Shown: piece after piece, positions 21,350 through 31,860 of the stretch
How the letters are laid out: each line of letters starts with the position of its first letter
Position numbering within the stretch: position 1 is the first letter of the stretch
NCBI GenBank assembly: GCA_029204225.1
Contig: CM055110.1
Coordinates: forward strand, 21,966,881 to 22,030,880
From: Diphasiastrum complanatum
Taxonomy: Eukaryota; Streptophyta; Lycopodiopsida; Lycopodiales; Lycopodiaceae
Reading direction: 5' to 3'
DNA: 64,000 nucleotides
Program-made: the position numbers and the translations under genes
The notes under the pieces: generated by a model
The model's input: the letters and a program-made list of their open reading frames with translations, nothing else
Database searches by the model: none
Told to the model about the DNA's origin: nothing

Positions 21350-22210
21350 TGTTGAAAATTGTCACTTCTCACTTGACATTGTTTACTGTAAATAAAGATC
21401 AAACATTAGAACAATGTTGATGATCTGATTTCACATGTGTGGAGCCTGTTCCCACGTGTGAAAGAAAGTATTTTTCATACTTGTATATATCTAATTTGAT
21501 TTTGTATCAATCTAGTAAGTGTGAACATGATATGACTAGTTTTTAGTCAAGTTGACTAGTCACCTAGAAATTAGCTTTTTCTTGCATGTGCATGAGTAAA
21601 TGCTCCCACATGGAAAGTGGATGTTCACACGTGTGTATAGAGTTCTAGAAGATAAGAGTTGACCATTTTTCTTAGATCCTATTTTGTAGGGAATATTCCT
21701 ATATTCTAGGAGACTAGCTCTTTGGATTTTAGCCATATTCTAGAAGGTCAACTTTGGATAAGGATCAAGGATGGATCAAATGGACAAATCTGAGTGATGT
21801 GGCACTCTTCACACGTGTGAAGACCTGCTGGACTGTACCAGACTCATGGATGTACTTGATCCATAAAAGGATCATCATTTTGCTAAGAAGATTGATGAGA
21901 CTTTTGCATTCTACACTTTTGTGAGTTTTCTAGTCAATAGATTTTTTATTTCTATGAATGATTGCTATCAAGAACATTAGTACTTGTTGTTTCAGGTGCA
22001 GGCTGTACTGTGGACAGTACTCCACACGTGTGAGGCCGACTTCACTAATTTATGATGTGTTGATCCATTGCTCTTGCTTAAATCTAAGTGTAGTGAATCT
22101 AGATCAAGATCTAATGTGTAGAACTTGATAGATCCATTGATTAAGCAACCAATAACTCTCTATGATTGTTAAGTACAATCACTATTGTCCTTTAAACTGA
22201 AAATTTATCA
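21350..22210 (+). repeat. Copia 2 5' LTR
   Basis: 861 bp from tgttgaaaattgtc to gaaaatttatca. It has CACGTG-type palindromes near 21434, 21452, 21625, 21812 and 22023, giving a regularly recurring CACACGTGTG pattern. This LTR is full length; the 3' copy has lost about 470 bp of its centre. Confidence 0.85.
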
Positions 22211-22222
22211 TGGTATCAGAGC
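22211..22222 (+). other. Copia 2 primer binding site
   Basis: tggtatcagagc abuts the 5' LTR end and is complementary to the initiator tRNA-Met 3' end. Confidence 0.85.
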
Positions 22223-22804
22223 TAAGTAAGAGAGTGATCAATTGAATCATAAAACTTGCAAAAATCATTGGCAAAATTTGTTTTTTACCAATACTAGTGA
22301 GGGCGAGTTCATCTAGAGTGATAGCTTGTGTTCATTTGGATCAAACCGACTTGGAGGCTGTGTATGTACTTTTCAGGCATGTGAAACCGTACAACAACTT
22401 GCATTTCAAGTTGCTTTGTGTTTGTTGGTCCCAAAATCACAATTCTAGTTCATTTTTAGTGATTTTTGAAGCATAGTATTGATCTAGATTCAATCTAGCT
22501 AATGTCTATGACCAAATAGAGTTTTGGACCATTGAAGTATTTTCTTTTGGAGTTTAAGATCAGATCTAAGAGGCTGATTTGTTCAGATCCTTAGTTGAAG
22601 TGAAATCTCTAAGAAAAGTGTAAAGCAAAATTTTTTGTGAGAGTGAAAACTAGGAATTTTTGTCAAGATCTTTGTGTATCATTCAAGCTTGTGTGCTAGT
22701 TTGATAGAGACAAGGCTATAGGAAATCTTGTGAGCTTTAGGCCTTTTATAGATCTTTAAAAATTCAGAAATATTTGTGACTTTTAGAGGAGCATTCATTC
22801 TACA
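22223..22804 (+). other. Copia 2 leader
   Basis: Untranslated leader of 582 bp, homologous to the copia 1 leader. No ORF. Confidence 0.55.
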
Positions 22805-23740
22805 ATGTCATCCATGGGTGGATACTTGTTGGAATCAAGTGAGAGGCTCACTTCCACAAATTATTCCATTTGGAAAGTGAGAATGGAATCACTCCTAGTG
22901 ATCCGTGATCTCTTTGACATAGTTCTAGGAGTTGAGGAAGAGCCTCAAGCTCCCCAAGAACAAACCAAATACAAGAAGAGAGCAAGATTAGCTCTACATT
23001 GCATAAAGTTGAATGTATGCAATGACCTCTTGAAGGAGGTGTCTTCTTGTGCCTCATCCAAAGAGGCTTGGGATTCATTAAAGAGTATCTATGAATCCAA
23101 TAACACTTCAAGAATCCTCACGCTAAGAAATCAAGTTTTTCAAAGCATGAAAGGAAGTGGAGAGAGTGGACAAGAATATGTCCTAAGGATCAAATCTCTT
23201 AACAAGGAATTGAGTGCAATAGGAGAGAAGATCCAAGATCAAGAGCTAGTACAAATCATATTGAATGGCCTAGGTGATGAGTTCACCAACTTGGTCCAAT
23301 CATTTTCTATTCAAGATACTCTTCCATCCATTGAAAAGTTGCATAATGTCCTTGTGGCCAAGGGGAGTAGACTTCTACACCTCAAGACAAGAATGGATGG
23401 CATGTCACTTAATGGAGGAGAAGAGAAAGCAAACTTTACATCCAAAGGCAAGAAGAAACAACATCCATTCAAGAAGAATCAAGGCAAGGAGGCCGAGATC
23501 AAGAATGGAGGATCTACTTCCAAAGGCAAGGTGAAGAACAAGGCAAAGCTCAAGTGTTTCTTTTGTGGGAAGAAAGGACAGTTTGCCTCAGAATGCTACT
23601 TGAAGAAGAATCAACAAGCCAATGGAGATCAAGGGAACATTGCTCAAGAGGAAGAAGAAGAGGATGGATTCAACACATTCTTAATGATTGCATCTACACC
23701 AACTTCAGGTCAAGACACATGGTGGATAGATAGTGGCGCT
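22805..23740 (+). pseudogene. Copia 2 gag and start of protease
   Basis: An uninterrupted frame from the ATG at 22805 (MSSMGGYLLESS) through the helical gag (NYSIWKVRMESLL, NDLLKEVSSC, LVQIILNGLGDEF), the basic linker and a zinc knuckle reading CFFCGKKGQFASEC. There Gln (23579-23581) replaces the zinc-binding His that copia 1 keeps. The frame runs on into TWWIDSGA, the protease active site, and then shifts near 23741. The start is chosen by alignment with copia 1 and because the leader upstream is noncoding. Confidence 0.8.
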
Positions 23741-25445
23741 ATTTTCCCACATGTCTTTTAACAAGCATTATTTTTCTACTCTTATCTCTTCTAATGACTC
23801 TAAGAAGTCAATATACACTGCTAGTGATCAAGAATGTCAGATAGATGGCATAGGATCTATTCCTCTTTGCTTAGGCACATCTAAAAGGATAGATCTAGAT
23901 AATGTTTTGTATGTTCCTACCATTTCAAGAAACTTGCTTAGTGTAGGACAATTAATGGACAATGGACTAGATGTACATTTCAAGAATGGAGTTTGTTCCA
24001 TCTTGAAAAATGATAAGTGCATAGCTAGTGGCATTAAGCAAAGTAGACTTTTCAAGTTGGATGTTAATGTTGCAAATGAAAGTGTGAACTTGGCTAGGGA
24101 GGAGCTATCTCAAGTGGAGCTTTGGCATAAAATATTAGGCCATCCTAATCTTCAATCTATTGAGACAATGACAAGCAAGGAACTAGCTCTCGGCCTACCA
24201 AGAGCTTTCAAGAAGTGTGGAAAAATGTGTGAGGCATGTGGCCTTGCAAAGTCACACAAATATTCTTACAAGAGATCTTCATCAAGATCTCTCTCTCCCT
24301 TGGATCTCATACATTCTGATGTACATAGTTTTTCACATGCAAGTAATGGAGGTTCCTTGATGTATGTAGCTTTTATAGATGATTGTACTAGATTCACATG
24401 GACTTCCATTAAAGCACTAAGGTGTGATAATGGAGGAGAGTACACCTCAAATAAAATGAAAGACTTTTGTGAGATCAATGGCATTAAATTGCAATACACT
24501 TGTTCCTACAGCCCCCAACAAAATGGGGTGGCCGAGAGGAAAAATAGGAGTCTATGTGAGTGTCCAAAGTCTTTAAGACTTGATGCATCACTTCCCATCT
24601 CATTTTGGGGAGAAGCTATAACATGTGCTAATTACTTGTGTAATAGACTTCCTAGTAGTGCTATAGATGTGATCTCACCTTATCAAGCTTTGTTTCATAA
24701 GAAACCCAATGTAAAAGATTTTAAAGTCTTTGGATGTATTTGTTATGTCCACATCCCTTTGGAGACAAGAAGGAAGGAAGATGCTACCTCCTTCAAAGGG
24801 ATTTTCGTTGGCTATGGAGAAAATAGCAAGGGCTATAGGATGTATGATCCTATATCCAAGAAAGTAAAAGTAAGCAAGGATGTAGTTTTTGATGAGTCAC
24901 AATTTGCTAAGAGCTTGTCTAATGGATCTAACCCATTGTGCATTGAAGATCTTGACAAACCCGAGGATGGAGACAAGGATCCGAGTCAAAGGGGGATGAG
25001 AAGATCATCAAGAAGCAAGGCCGAGCCCTCAAGGCTCACCTATGTGGACAAGGGAAAGCAAAAGGAAGACCCTTCATCTTCTACCTCTTACTCCTTCTTA
25101 GCTACATTTCTTGAAGAACCATCATCTTTTGAAGAAGCATATAGATCTAAAGTTTGGAGAGATGAAATGCAAGTAGAGTGTGATGCATTAGAAGAAAATC
25201 ATACTTGGAATCTTGTAGATCTTCCAAGAGGGAAGAAACCACTTGCATGTAAGTGGATTTATAGAATAAAGTACAATCAAGATGGATCTATTAGTAAGTA
25301 CAAGGCTAGGCTTGTTGCTAAGGGATTTCTTCAAATAAAAGGATTGGATTATGAAGAAACATTTGCACCTATAGCTAAGCTTGTAGCTATTAGACTATTT
25401 GCATTGCTACTTTGTTCAAGTGGGATCTCTACCAAATGGATGTGA
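23741..25445 (+). pseudogene. Copia 2 protease, integrase and RT start
   Basis: A 570-codon frame: SHMSFNKHYF (rest of protease), YVPTISRNLLSVGQL, WHKILGHPN...CEACGLAKSH (zinc domain; the usual Arg of HKRLGH is Ile), [30 protein letters not shown] (catalytic Glu present), KVFGCICYVHIP, then the RT start (WNLVDLPRGKKPLACKWIYRIKYNQDG). Between the two catalytic Asp about 26 residues present in copia 1 are missing (junction near 24402), so the integrase core cannot fold normally. The frame shifts again near 25420. Confidence 0.85.
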
Positions 25446-26173
25446 CAAATGCTTTCTTGAATGGCTTCTTAGAAGAGGAAATCTACATGACGCAACCTGA
25501 GGGCTTCATCAAGGTTGGTGAGGAGCAAAAAGTGTGCTACTTAAGGAAGAGCCTATGTGGCTTGAAGCAAGCACCTAGAGCTTGGTACTCTAGGTTGCAT
25601 GATTTTCTCTATTCCCTTGGCTTTGTACTAAGTGCTTATGAACCTTCTTTATATTTCAAATGTAATGAAGGAAAGATCATCATTTTGGTACTTTATGTTG
25701 ATGACATCATTATGACAGGAAATGATGATGAAGGCATAAGCAAAGTAAAAGTTGATTTATCTCGTGAGTTCAAGATGGTAGATAGAGGCTTCCTAAAGTT
25801 TATACTTGGGATAGAAGTGTCTAGAAGTAGCAATTGTACTTTCATAAGTCAATCTAAATATGCTACTTCCATTCTTGAAAGGTTTGGTATGAAAGATTGT
25901 AAGGGGATTGACACCCCTATGGAGCATGTTGTGAAAGCAACTAATGAAGGTGATGAAGCATCCTTTGAGGACATCACCCTCTTTAGGAAGCTTATAGGCT
26001 CTCTAATCTATTTAACCATCACTAGACCTGACTTAAGTTTTTGTGTAAGCAAGTTGAGTCGAAGTATGCAAGCTCCTTTAGTTCATCATTGGAAAAGTGC
26101 CAAGAGAGTACTTATATATGTTTCTAGTACTAGATTTTTTGGCATACTTATGAAGGATCTAAGTTGCACTTGA
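25412..26173 (+). pseudogene. Copia 2 reverse transcriptase, C-terminal part
   Basis: 253 codons in the next frame: QMDVTNAFLNGFLEEEIYM, CYLRKSLCGLKQAPRAWY, catalytic LYVDDIIMTG (about 25690-25720), FLKFILGIEV, then LIGSLIYLTITRPDLSF. All polymerase motifs are present. A stop at 26171-26173 separates it from RNase H. Confidence 0.85.
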
Positions 26174-26661
26174 GAGCCTACTCGGATTCAGATTTTACAG
26201 GTAACAAGATGGATAGAAAGTCCATTAGTGCATTTGCAACATTTCTTTGTGGAGGAGTAATATCTTGGCTTTCCAAAAAGCAAGATACTATTTGACTATC
26301 TTCTTGTGAATCCGAGTATGAGGCATTGACTTCAATAGCCAAAGAGCTCATATGGCTGAGAACACTCTTGATGGAGCTACATGTGCTAGAGGCCGAGGAG
26401 ATCCCTTACATATTTTGTGACAATCAAGCTTCTCAACAAATTGCTTCAAATCCTATCTTCCATTCTAGAACAAAGCATATTGAGATAGCTCACCACTTTG
26501 TGAGGAAGAAGGTACAATCCAAGGAGGTACAACTATATCATGTACCATCATCCGAATGCATAGCTGATATCTTAACCAAGCTATTGTCCAAAGATCCATT
26601 TTTCAAGTTAAGATATGCTCTTGGAATTGTAGATAGATGTACATTAGATTTGCCAAGTTAG
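26174..26661 (+). pseudogene. Copia 2 RNase H and pol C-terminus
   Basis: The frame reads YSDSDFTGNKMDRKSISAF and ISWLSKKQDTI, then TGA (26292-26294) in place of a Ser or Trp codon, then LSSCESEYEAL. It continues with CDNQASQQIASNPIFHSRTKH, SSECIADILTK and the normal end. The polypurine-like gaagttaggag lies just before the 3' LTR. Two stops make the domain non-functional. Confidence 0.8.
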
Positions 26662-26671
26662 AAGTTAGGAG

Positions 26672-27121
26672 TGTTGAAAATTGTCACTTCTCACTTGACA
26701 TTGTTTATTATAAATAAAGATTAAAAATTAGAACAATGTTGATGATCTGATTTCACACGTGTGGAGCCTGTTCCCACGTTTTGTGAGTTTTCTAGTCAAT
26801 AGATTTGTGATTTCTATGAATGATTGCTATCAAGAACATTAGTACTCGTTGTTTCAGGTGCAGGCCGTATTGTGGATAGTACTCCACACGTGTGAGGCCG
26901 CCTTCACTAATTTATGATGTGTTGATCCATTGCTCTTACTTTAATCTAAGTGTAGTGAATCTAGATCAAGATCTAATGTGTAGAATTTGTCTGATCGTTG
27001 TTGGGGTGTAAGCACGGTCAGTTCTCGCGGTTTGGGCCTGGCGCTATCTTATCAAGTGACCAATAACTCTCTATGATTGTTATGTACAATCATTATTGTC
27101 CTTTAGACTGAAAATTTATGA
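26672..27121 (+). repeat. Copia 2 3' LTR, internally deleted and partly replaced
   Basis: 450 bp against 861 bp for the 5' LTR. The centre (from cccacgt to ttgtgag, equivalent to about 21455-21926) is missing. Around 26990-27052 some 60 bp with no match in the 5' LTR (including ggtgtaagcacggtcag and gtttgggcctggcg) replace about 20 bp. The end reads tttatga instead of tttatca. The right flank aaatg matches the left target duplication. Confidence 0.8.
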
Positions 27122-27126
27122 AAATG
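27122..27126 (+). other. Target-site duplication, right, copia 2
   Basis: aaatg, identical to 21345-21349. Confidence 0.75.
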
Positions 27127-27915
27127 ATCCAAAACTGTAGCTCTGCAGAAACGAACTTCAATAGCCACAGGCGACACTTTCGGGTTTTTTGCAAAAGAGA
27201 CCAAAAAGGAGAAGGTGCCCTTAAATCTCATTTAGAGTTGCCCCACACTTTGCCAGAGTCATTTCCTTAACATTTGAGGCTCTTTGGAAAAAGCAAAAAA
27301 TGCGACACTGTGATTTTACACAAGATTTCTGTCAGGTGAAAAATGCGAAAAACACGACACTGCATTTTTCAACGGGATTCCTGATAGGCAAAAAATGTGA
27401 CACTGTCGTAAACTCCGTGTAATTCTGCAGACTGTGTAAAAACACTTGTAATTTTGCAGACTGTGTAAACACATGGAAAGTCCGCAGAATTGGACAAACA
27501 ACGGATGAAGATTATAACCGATTAGACAATTGGTAAGAAGGAGAATAATCCAACATGGATGGTACATTCTATTAGATGAGATATCTAGATTCTAGCTTTT
27601 GCATGTAGATTTTGCTTGATTCAATATTTTGCATTTTTGGTGAAACCCTAAATTTGATAGGATCTCTTGATTTTCAGGTTGCTAGACTTTTCAAGAGTGT
27701 ATTTCAATCTTAGGTGTCGACAAAAGTTCATCATATTGTGTTTAGATCTATTGTGATCAAGAAATCAAGAGTCTAGGTGCTAGGATTTGCTAGAAGAGAG
27801 AAAATGGAGAGGCTATATTGTTGCCATATCTTTGTGATTTCCTCTTGAGTTTCAATTGTTGATTTTCAAAGGAGTGCTTAGTGCATTGGAATAGGTTCAA
27901 AGAGAAGATCGGATC
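27127..27915. other. Gene-free stretch with short tandem motifs
   Basis: No credible ORF. Words such as gcgacactg and aaaatgcgaaaa recur around 27165-27410. A tandem pair of about 29 bp (gtaattctgcagactgtgtaaa, then gtaattttgcagactgtgtaaa) lies at 27419-27475. From about 27560 the sequence resembles a copia leader leading to an ATG at 27924. Confidence 0.45.
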
Positions 27916-27923
27916 GTTGCAAC

Positions 27924-28345
27924 ATGGCAACTTCACATGGGATCAAGAGGGAGCTTTCAAACTCAGTAGGTACTCAAATGAAGACTTGGATGGTAAGAGT
28001 TCATTTGAAGTTCTTTTTTGGTAAGAAGCCAAGGATTGAGCATTTGAAGATCTTTGGTAGTACTTGCTATGTCAACTCATCTTTTAAATTCTTAAAGGGA
28101 ATCTTTTTTTGGCTATAGTGAAGTAAGAAAAGCCTATAGGGTTTACATTCCTAAATCAAATAAAGTTCACATTTCTAAGGATGTTGTCTTTGAAGAGGAG
28201 AATATGGATAAGCTTGATGTTGATGATGTTGATCAATCTAACATTTTTTATGGTGATGAAGGTGGTTCTTTGGATGGTGATAGTGGAGATGCTTCTCCAA
28301 GTCAATCTAAGAAGATCCTCAAGGTAAAGACAAAAGCCATCTAGG
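27924..28345 (+). pseudogene. Copia fragment: integrase tail joined to a gag start
   Basis: An ATG (MATSHGIKREL) opens the frame, but within 30 codons it becomes the region after the integrase core (FGKKPRIEHLKIFGSTCYV), then GYSEVRKAYRVYIPKSNKVHISKDVVFEE in another frame. These are the linker motifs between integrase and RT in copia pol. Most of gag, protease and integrase are deleted. The family differs from copia 1, 2 and G. Confidence 0.6.
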
Positions 28346-28355
28346 ATTACATATT

Positions 28356-29291
28356 ATGAGAAGGGTAAGTAAGCAAGTGGAAGTGACTCATTTTGCTTTA
28401 CTCACATGTTTTGGTTCATCTTCTTGTCTAGATGATGCTATGCAAGTGAATGATGGTTTTCAAGGAATGGATGCGAGTAATGGATTTGGAAAAAAAAAGT
28501 TCTTTTTCAATGTCTTTGATGATCAATTGGAAGATCAAGAGGTTGATCTCAAAGAGCTTCAACTACACAAAAGAAAAGGTGGCAACTTGGAGCTAGTCAA
28601 GAGCATCAAAGGGAAGTCAAGTGGTAGAGATACTTTGGATCTGTACCAATCATTGATTTTACCAACTGTATCTGAGATATATCTGAATCTCAATTTTGAG
28701 AAGAAGAAATACCACAATATCAGACAATGGACTAAAGACCTACAAGAGGAAGAAGCCTTGGAAAATGCCAGAGCTACAGTGAAATTTCCTTCTATATATG
28801 TGATACCTATGGATTTACCTAATCCTTTGCATAGATCTCATCAAAGAGCTTATGTCAATACCCAACTGCATCACCACGAAGAGCCATTTAAGATGATAGA
28901 ACCAGAGGTGCCACAAACAAAGCTTATCATGAATATTCTGTCTAGCAAGATGGATATTACATTGGGGGAATTCTCAAGGTTGGTAGTACCTCATGCTAAG
29001 GAAGTGTTAGCTGATAGATTGACTAATATTGAGACCAAGAACCAAAGAGAACCACTATATTGTGCGAGATTTGAAGACTCAAATGAGGTACTAAATGTAG
29101 GGGCCACTTGGGACAATGGAAAAAGGAATATCACCTTGCCAATTCAACATAAGTATTTTGATCAAGAGGCAGCTGTGATAGATGGTGGGTCTGGAGTCAA
29201 TTTGATCTCTACCAAATTGTGCGCCAAGTGGATTCTTACTAAATTGAAACCTGTAACTTTTGCTAAGTTGGCAGATCGGTCCATTGTTTGA
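28356..29291 (+). pseudogene. Chimeric ORF: copia linker fused to gypsy protease region
   Basis: 311 codons without a stop. The first 90 or so (VSKQVEVTHFALLTCFG...) belong to the copia integrase-RT linker. From SLILPTVSEIYLNLN (about 28650) the sequence is the gypsy gag-protease linker and protease, matching 4165-4800 of gypsy A, and includes AVIDGGSGVNLISTKLC. The protease continues past the stop at 29289 to a diverged LLRRPWL. The join is in frame. The gypsy part is the left half of copy B. Confidence 0.7.
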
Positions 29292-29495
29292 CCCAAGGGC
29301 ATGGTGGAAGACATTCTAGTCAAGATTGCTAGTGTTCAATTTGTCATTACTTTTGTAGTAATGGACTTGCCAGAAGCACCATCATTTTATCATGTTTTAT
29401 TGAGACGTCCTTGGTTATGAGTTGCACAAGTAATTCACAACTAGGGTATGGGCAAAATCACATTTGAGAACTGTGAGTAGAGAGTCAAATTGATC
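29292..29495 (+). pseudogene. Gypsy B protease C-terminus
   Basis: After the TGA at 29289-29291 the gypsy frame continues (MVEDILVKIASVQFVIT, MDLPEAPSFYHVLL), matching 4755-4940 of gypsy A. A TGA replaces the codon before VAQVIHN. Homology to A stops near 29490-29515, where minus-strand copia G begins. Confidence 0.65.
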
Positions 29496-29499
29496 CATT

Positions 29500-29865
29500 T
29501 GACAAAATTTCTAGAATTCACACATGTGGGGACTATGAGAATGGCTACACATATTTATGGAGTTTGAGGTAGCTCGAGGTAGAACCACATCCATCCACCT
29601 TTCAATGACATCTAAAGTGAAAACTATAGTCTATGTGACATTTGTCACATCTCATGCATGTATCGGTACCTACTTTTACCAAGTGTCCTAGTTCTAACTA
29701 GAATTGTACAAATCATTTTGCATGTGTCCATTTCACTTTGTGCATGCCTTGCATGTCACTATGGATCACTTACAATTAATGCATGTAAAATACCACAAGT
29801 TTCTACAAGCATATTTTTGCTAATTCTAAGTCTACAATCTATATGCAAGTTGTAATCATCCAACA
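29500..29865 (-). repeat. Copia G 3' LTR (minus strand)
   Basis: On the minus strand the pol C-terminus is followed by cttggag and then TGTTGGATGATTACAAC, starting at 29865. The LTR runs down to about 29500, where gypsy B DNA starts. The pol frame extends a few codons into it. The 5' LTR counterpart (33800-34480) is not recognisably the same length or sequence, so this LTR pair is unconfirmed. Confidence 0.5.
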
Positions 29866-31411
29866 CTCCAAGATTGGCTCTATGCTTGATGAAGGAACTC
29901 TTGCTCAAAGGTTGGGTAAGCAAATCTGCAATACAAGATGATGTGTCGATGTGCTCCAACTAGATTTCCCCTCCAATGAGCTTCTCTCTCATGAAGTGAT
30001 GTGCAACCTTGATGTGTTTGCTCCTTGCATGGAATATCGGATTGTTGGCAAGGGCTTGGGATGAAATGTTGTCACACATGATCATAGGTAGATCATCTTC
30101 CATGATTATCTTTAGCTCCACTAGCAACCTCTTGATCCAAAGCACTTCCTTTGTTATAGTAGTGAGTGCCTTATACTCAGCTTCACAAGATGAGAGTGAT
30201 ATAGTATCTTGCTTTTTGGAAGGCCAAGATATCAAGTTTCCTCCAAGATATATGACATAAGCACTTGTAGATTTTTGATCGGCTCTATCACTTGGAAAAT
30301 CCGAGTCAGAATAACCAACTATAGAAAGATCACTTTTATACAATAAACCATAATCAAAAGTTGAAGATATGTGTCTAAGCACTCTCTTGGCCATTTTCCA
30401 ATGATCTTTAGTAGGATTTTGCATAGCCTGGCTCAACTTATGAACACTAAAACTTCTGTCAAGTCTAGTGAGCCAAATTAAGGAGCCTATAAGACTCCTA
30501 AAAAGGGTGATGTCCACGAAGGATCTTTCATCACCTTTGTTAGGGTCTTTTACAATTTGCTCCATAAGAGTTTCTATACTCTTACAATATAACATATTGA
30601 ACTTTTTTAACATTGAAAGAGCATACTTGGATTGACATACAAAAGTTTTATCTTTAAGAAAGTCAATCTCTAATCCTAATATGTAGTGAATTTTTTCAAG
30701 ATCTTGCATCTTGAACTCTTTTCCAAGTGCAATCTTGGTTTCCTCAACTAGCTTGATACAACTTCCTGTTAGAATGGTATCATCAACATAAATAAGAAGG
30801 ATGACAATATCTCTATCAAAAAACTTGACATACAAGGAAGGATCATAGTTACTAAGATTAAATCCTGGTGACTCAAGAAAGGTGTTAAGTCGAGAATACC
30901 ATGACCTTGGAGCTTGCTTTAGTCCATATAGACTTTTGAAGAGCAAGCAAACTTTGTCTTTATCATGGATGAACCCAATAGGCTGATCCATATAAATCTC
31001 TTCTTCTAGATATCCATTAAAAAATGCATTAGAGACATCTAGTTGAAGAACTTGCCAATTGAAAAAACAAGCAATAGAAATTATGATTCTAATTGATACC
31101 ATCTTTGCAACTGGAGCAAAAGTCTCCTCATAATCAAGTCCATAAACTTGAGCAAAACCCTTTGCACAAAGCCTAGCCTTGTACTTGTTGATTGTGCCAT
31201 CTTGGTTATACTTGACTCGAAAAACCCACTTGCAACCAATGGTGTGCTTGTTGGATGGAAAATCCACAAGCTCCCATGTCTTGTTGGCCATCAAAGCATC
31301 ATATTCCTCCTTCATGGCAAGGTACCATTCCTTCGAGTTGAGTGCATCATATACATCCTTTGGCTCCTCATGTGAAATAAAATAAGCACAATTAGTGGAG
31401 TTGAGTTCCAC
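29866..31411 (-). pseudogene. Copia G reverse transcriptase and RNase H
   Basis: A minus-strand frame of 483 codons: WYLAMKEEYDALMANKTWELV, CKWVFRVKYNQDG, YEETFAPVAKM, LDVSNAFFNGYLEEEIYM, LYGLKQAPRSWY, catalytic IYVDDTILTG, IHYILGLEI, RSLIGSLIWLTRLDRSF, YSDSDFPSDRADQKSTSAYV, ISWPSKKQDTISLSSCEAEYKAL, CDNISSQALANNPIFHARSKH. A TAG at 29960-29962 precedes SCIADLLTQPLSKSSF. This is the longest intact pol segment in the window, and the RT-RNase H core has all catalytic motifs. Confidence 0.85.
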
Positions 31412-31860
31412 TTGCTTGCCTCTATCTTCATATGTAAGCCTCCTAGGCTCGGATCTTTCTCTTGGGATCTCCTTGGTGAAAAAATTTGAGGTGACTCCTC
31501 CTCAATTCTCGGCCCCAACTCTCCATGATAGTCTTCAAGAGTGATGATTGGAGTATCATTTTGAGAATCTTTGAACTCGGCCTCCTCAAGAATGTATTTT
31601 TGATTCTCATGGAATATAACATCTCTACTCTCAATTGCAGTTGAGGTAGAGGGAACATAAATTCTATAAGCTTTCTTGTTGGATGCATATCCAACCATGA
31701 TCCCTTTAATAGAATTAGGATCATCTCTTTTCCTCGTTTCCAAGGGCACATGAACAAAGCAAGTACAACCAAAAACTCTAAGGTGATCTACCTTAGGTTT
31801 CTTCTTAAACAAGACTTCAAAAGGTGATTTTCCAGCAAGTGCATTGTGAGGTAATCTATT
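31412..31860 (-). pseudogene. Copia G integrase C-terminus and linker
   Basis: The minus-strand frame 31312-31812 has MFKKKPKVDHLRVFGC, VHVPLETRKRDDPNSIKGIMVGY and AYRIYVPSTSTAIESRDVIFHE, then an acidic linker and a frameshift near 31465 (SQEKDPSL where the copy at the window end keeps SQRERSEPRRLTYEDRGKQ-like sequence). A second shift near 31858 separates it from the integrase core (four codons of the NYLCNR block are lost). Confidence 0.75.

Larger units (their letters stand above)
21350..27121 (+). mobile_element. Copia 2, nearly complete LTR retrotransposon
   Basis: 5772 bp with both LTRs, primer site, gag, protease, integrase, RT and RNase H in copia order, flanked by aaatg on both sides. 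It cannot move by itself: the gag knuckle has lost its His, gag-pol has at least three frame breaks, the integrase core has an in-frame deletion, and RNase H has a stop. The 3' LTR is internally deleted. Over the first 105 bp the LTRs differ at about five positions, so the insertion is not recent. Confidence 0.85.

Noticed and set aside
27316-27567. 83-codon minus-strand ORF with several Cys
   Set aside because: Overlaps short tandem motifs; no partner exon or homologue; likely chance.
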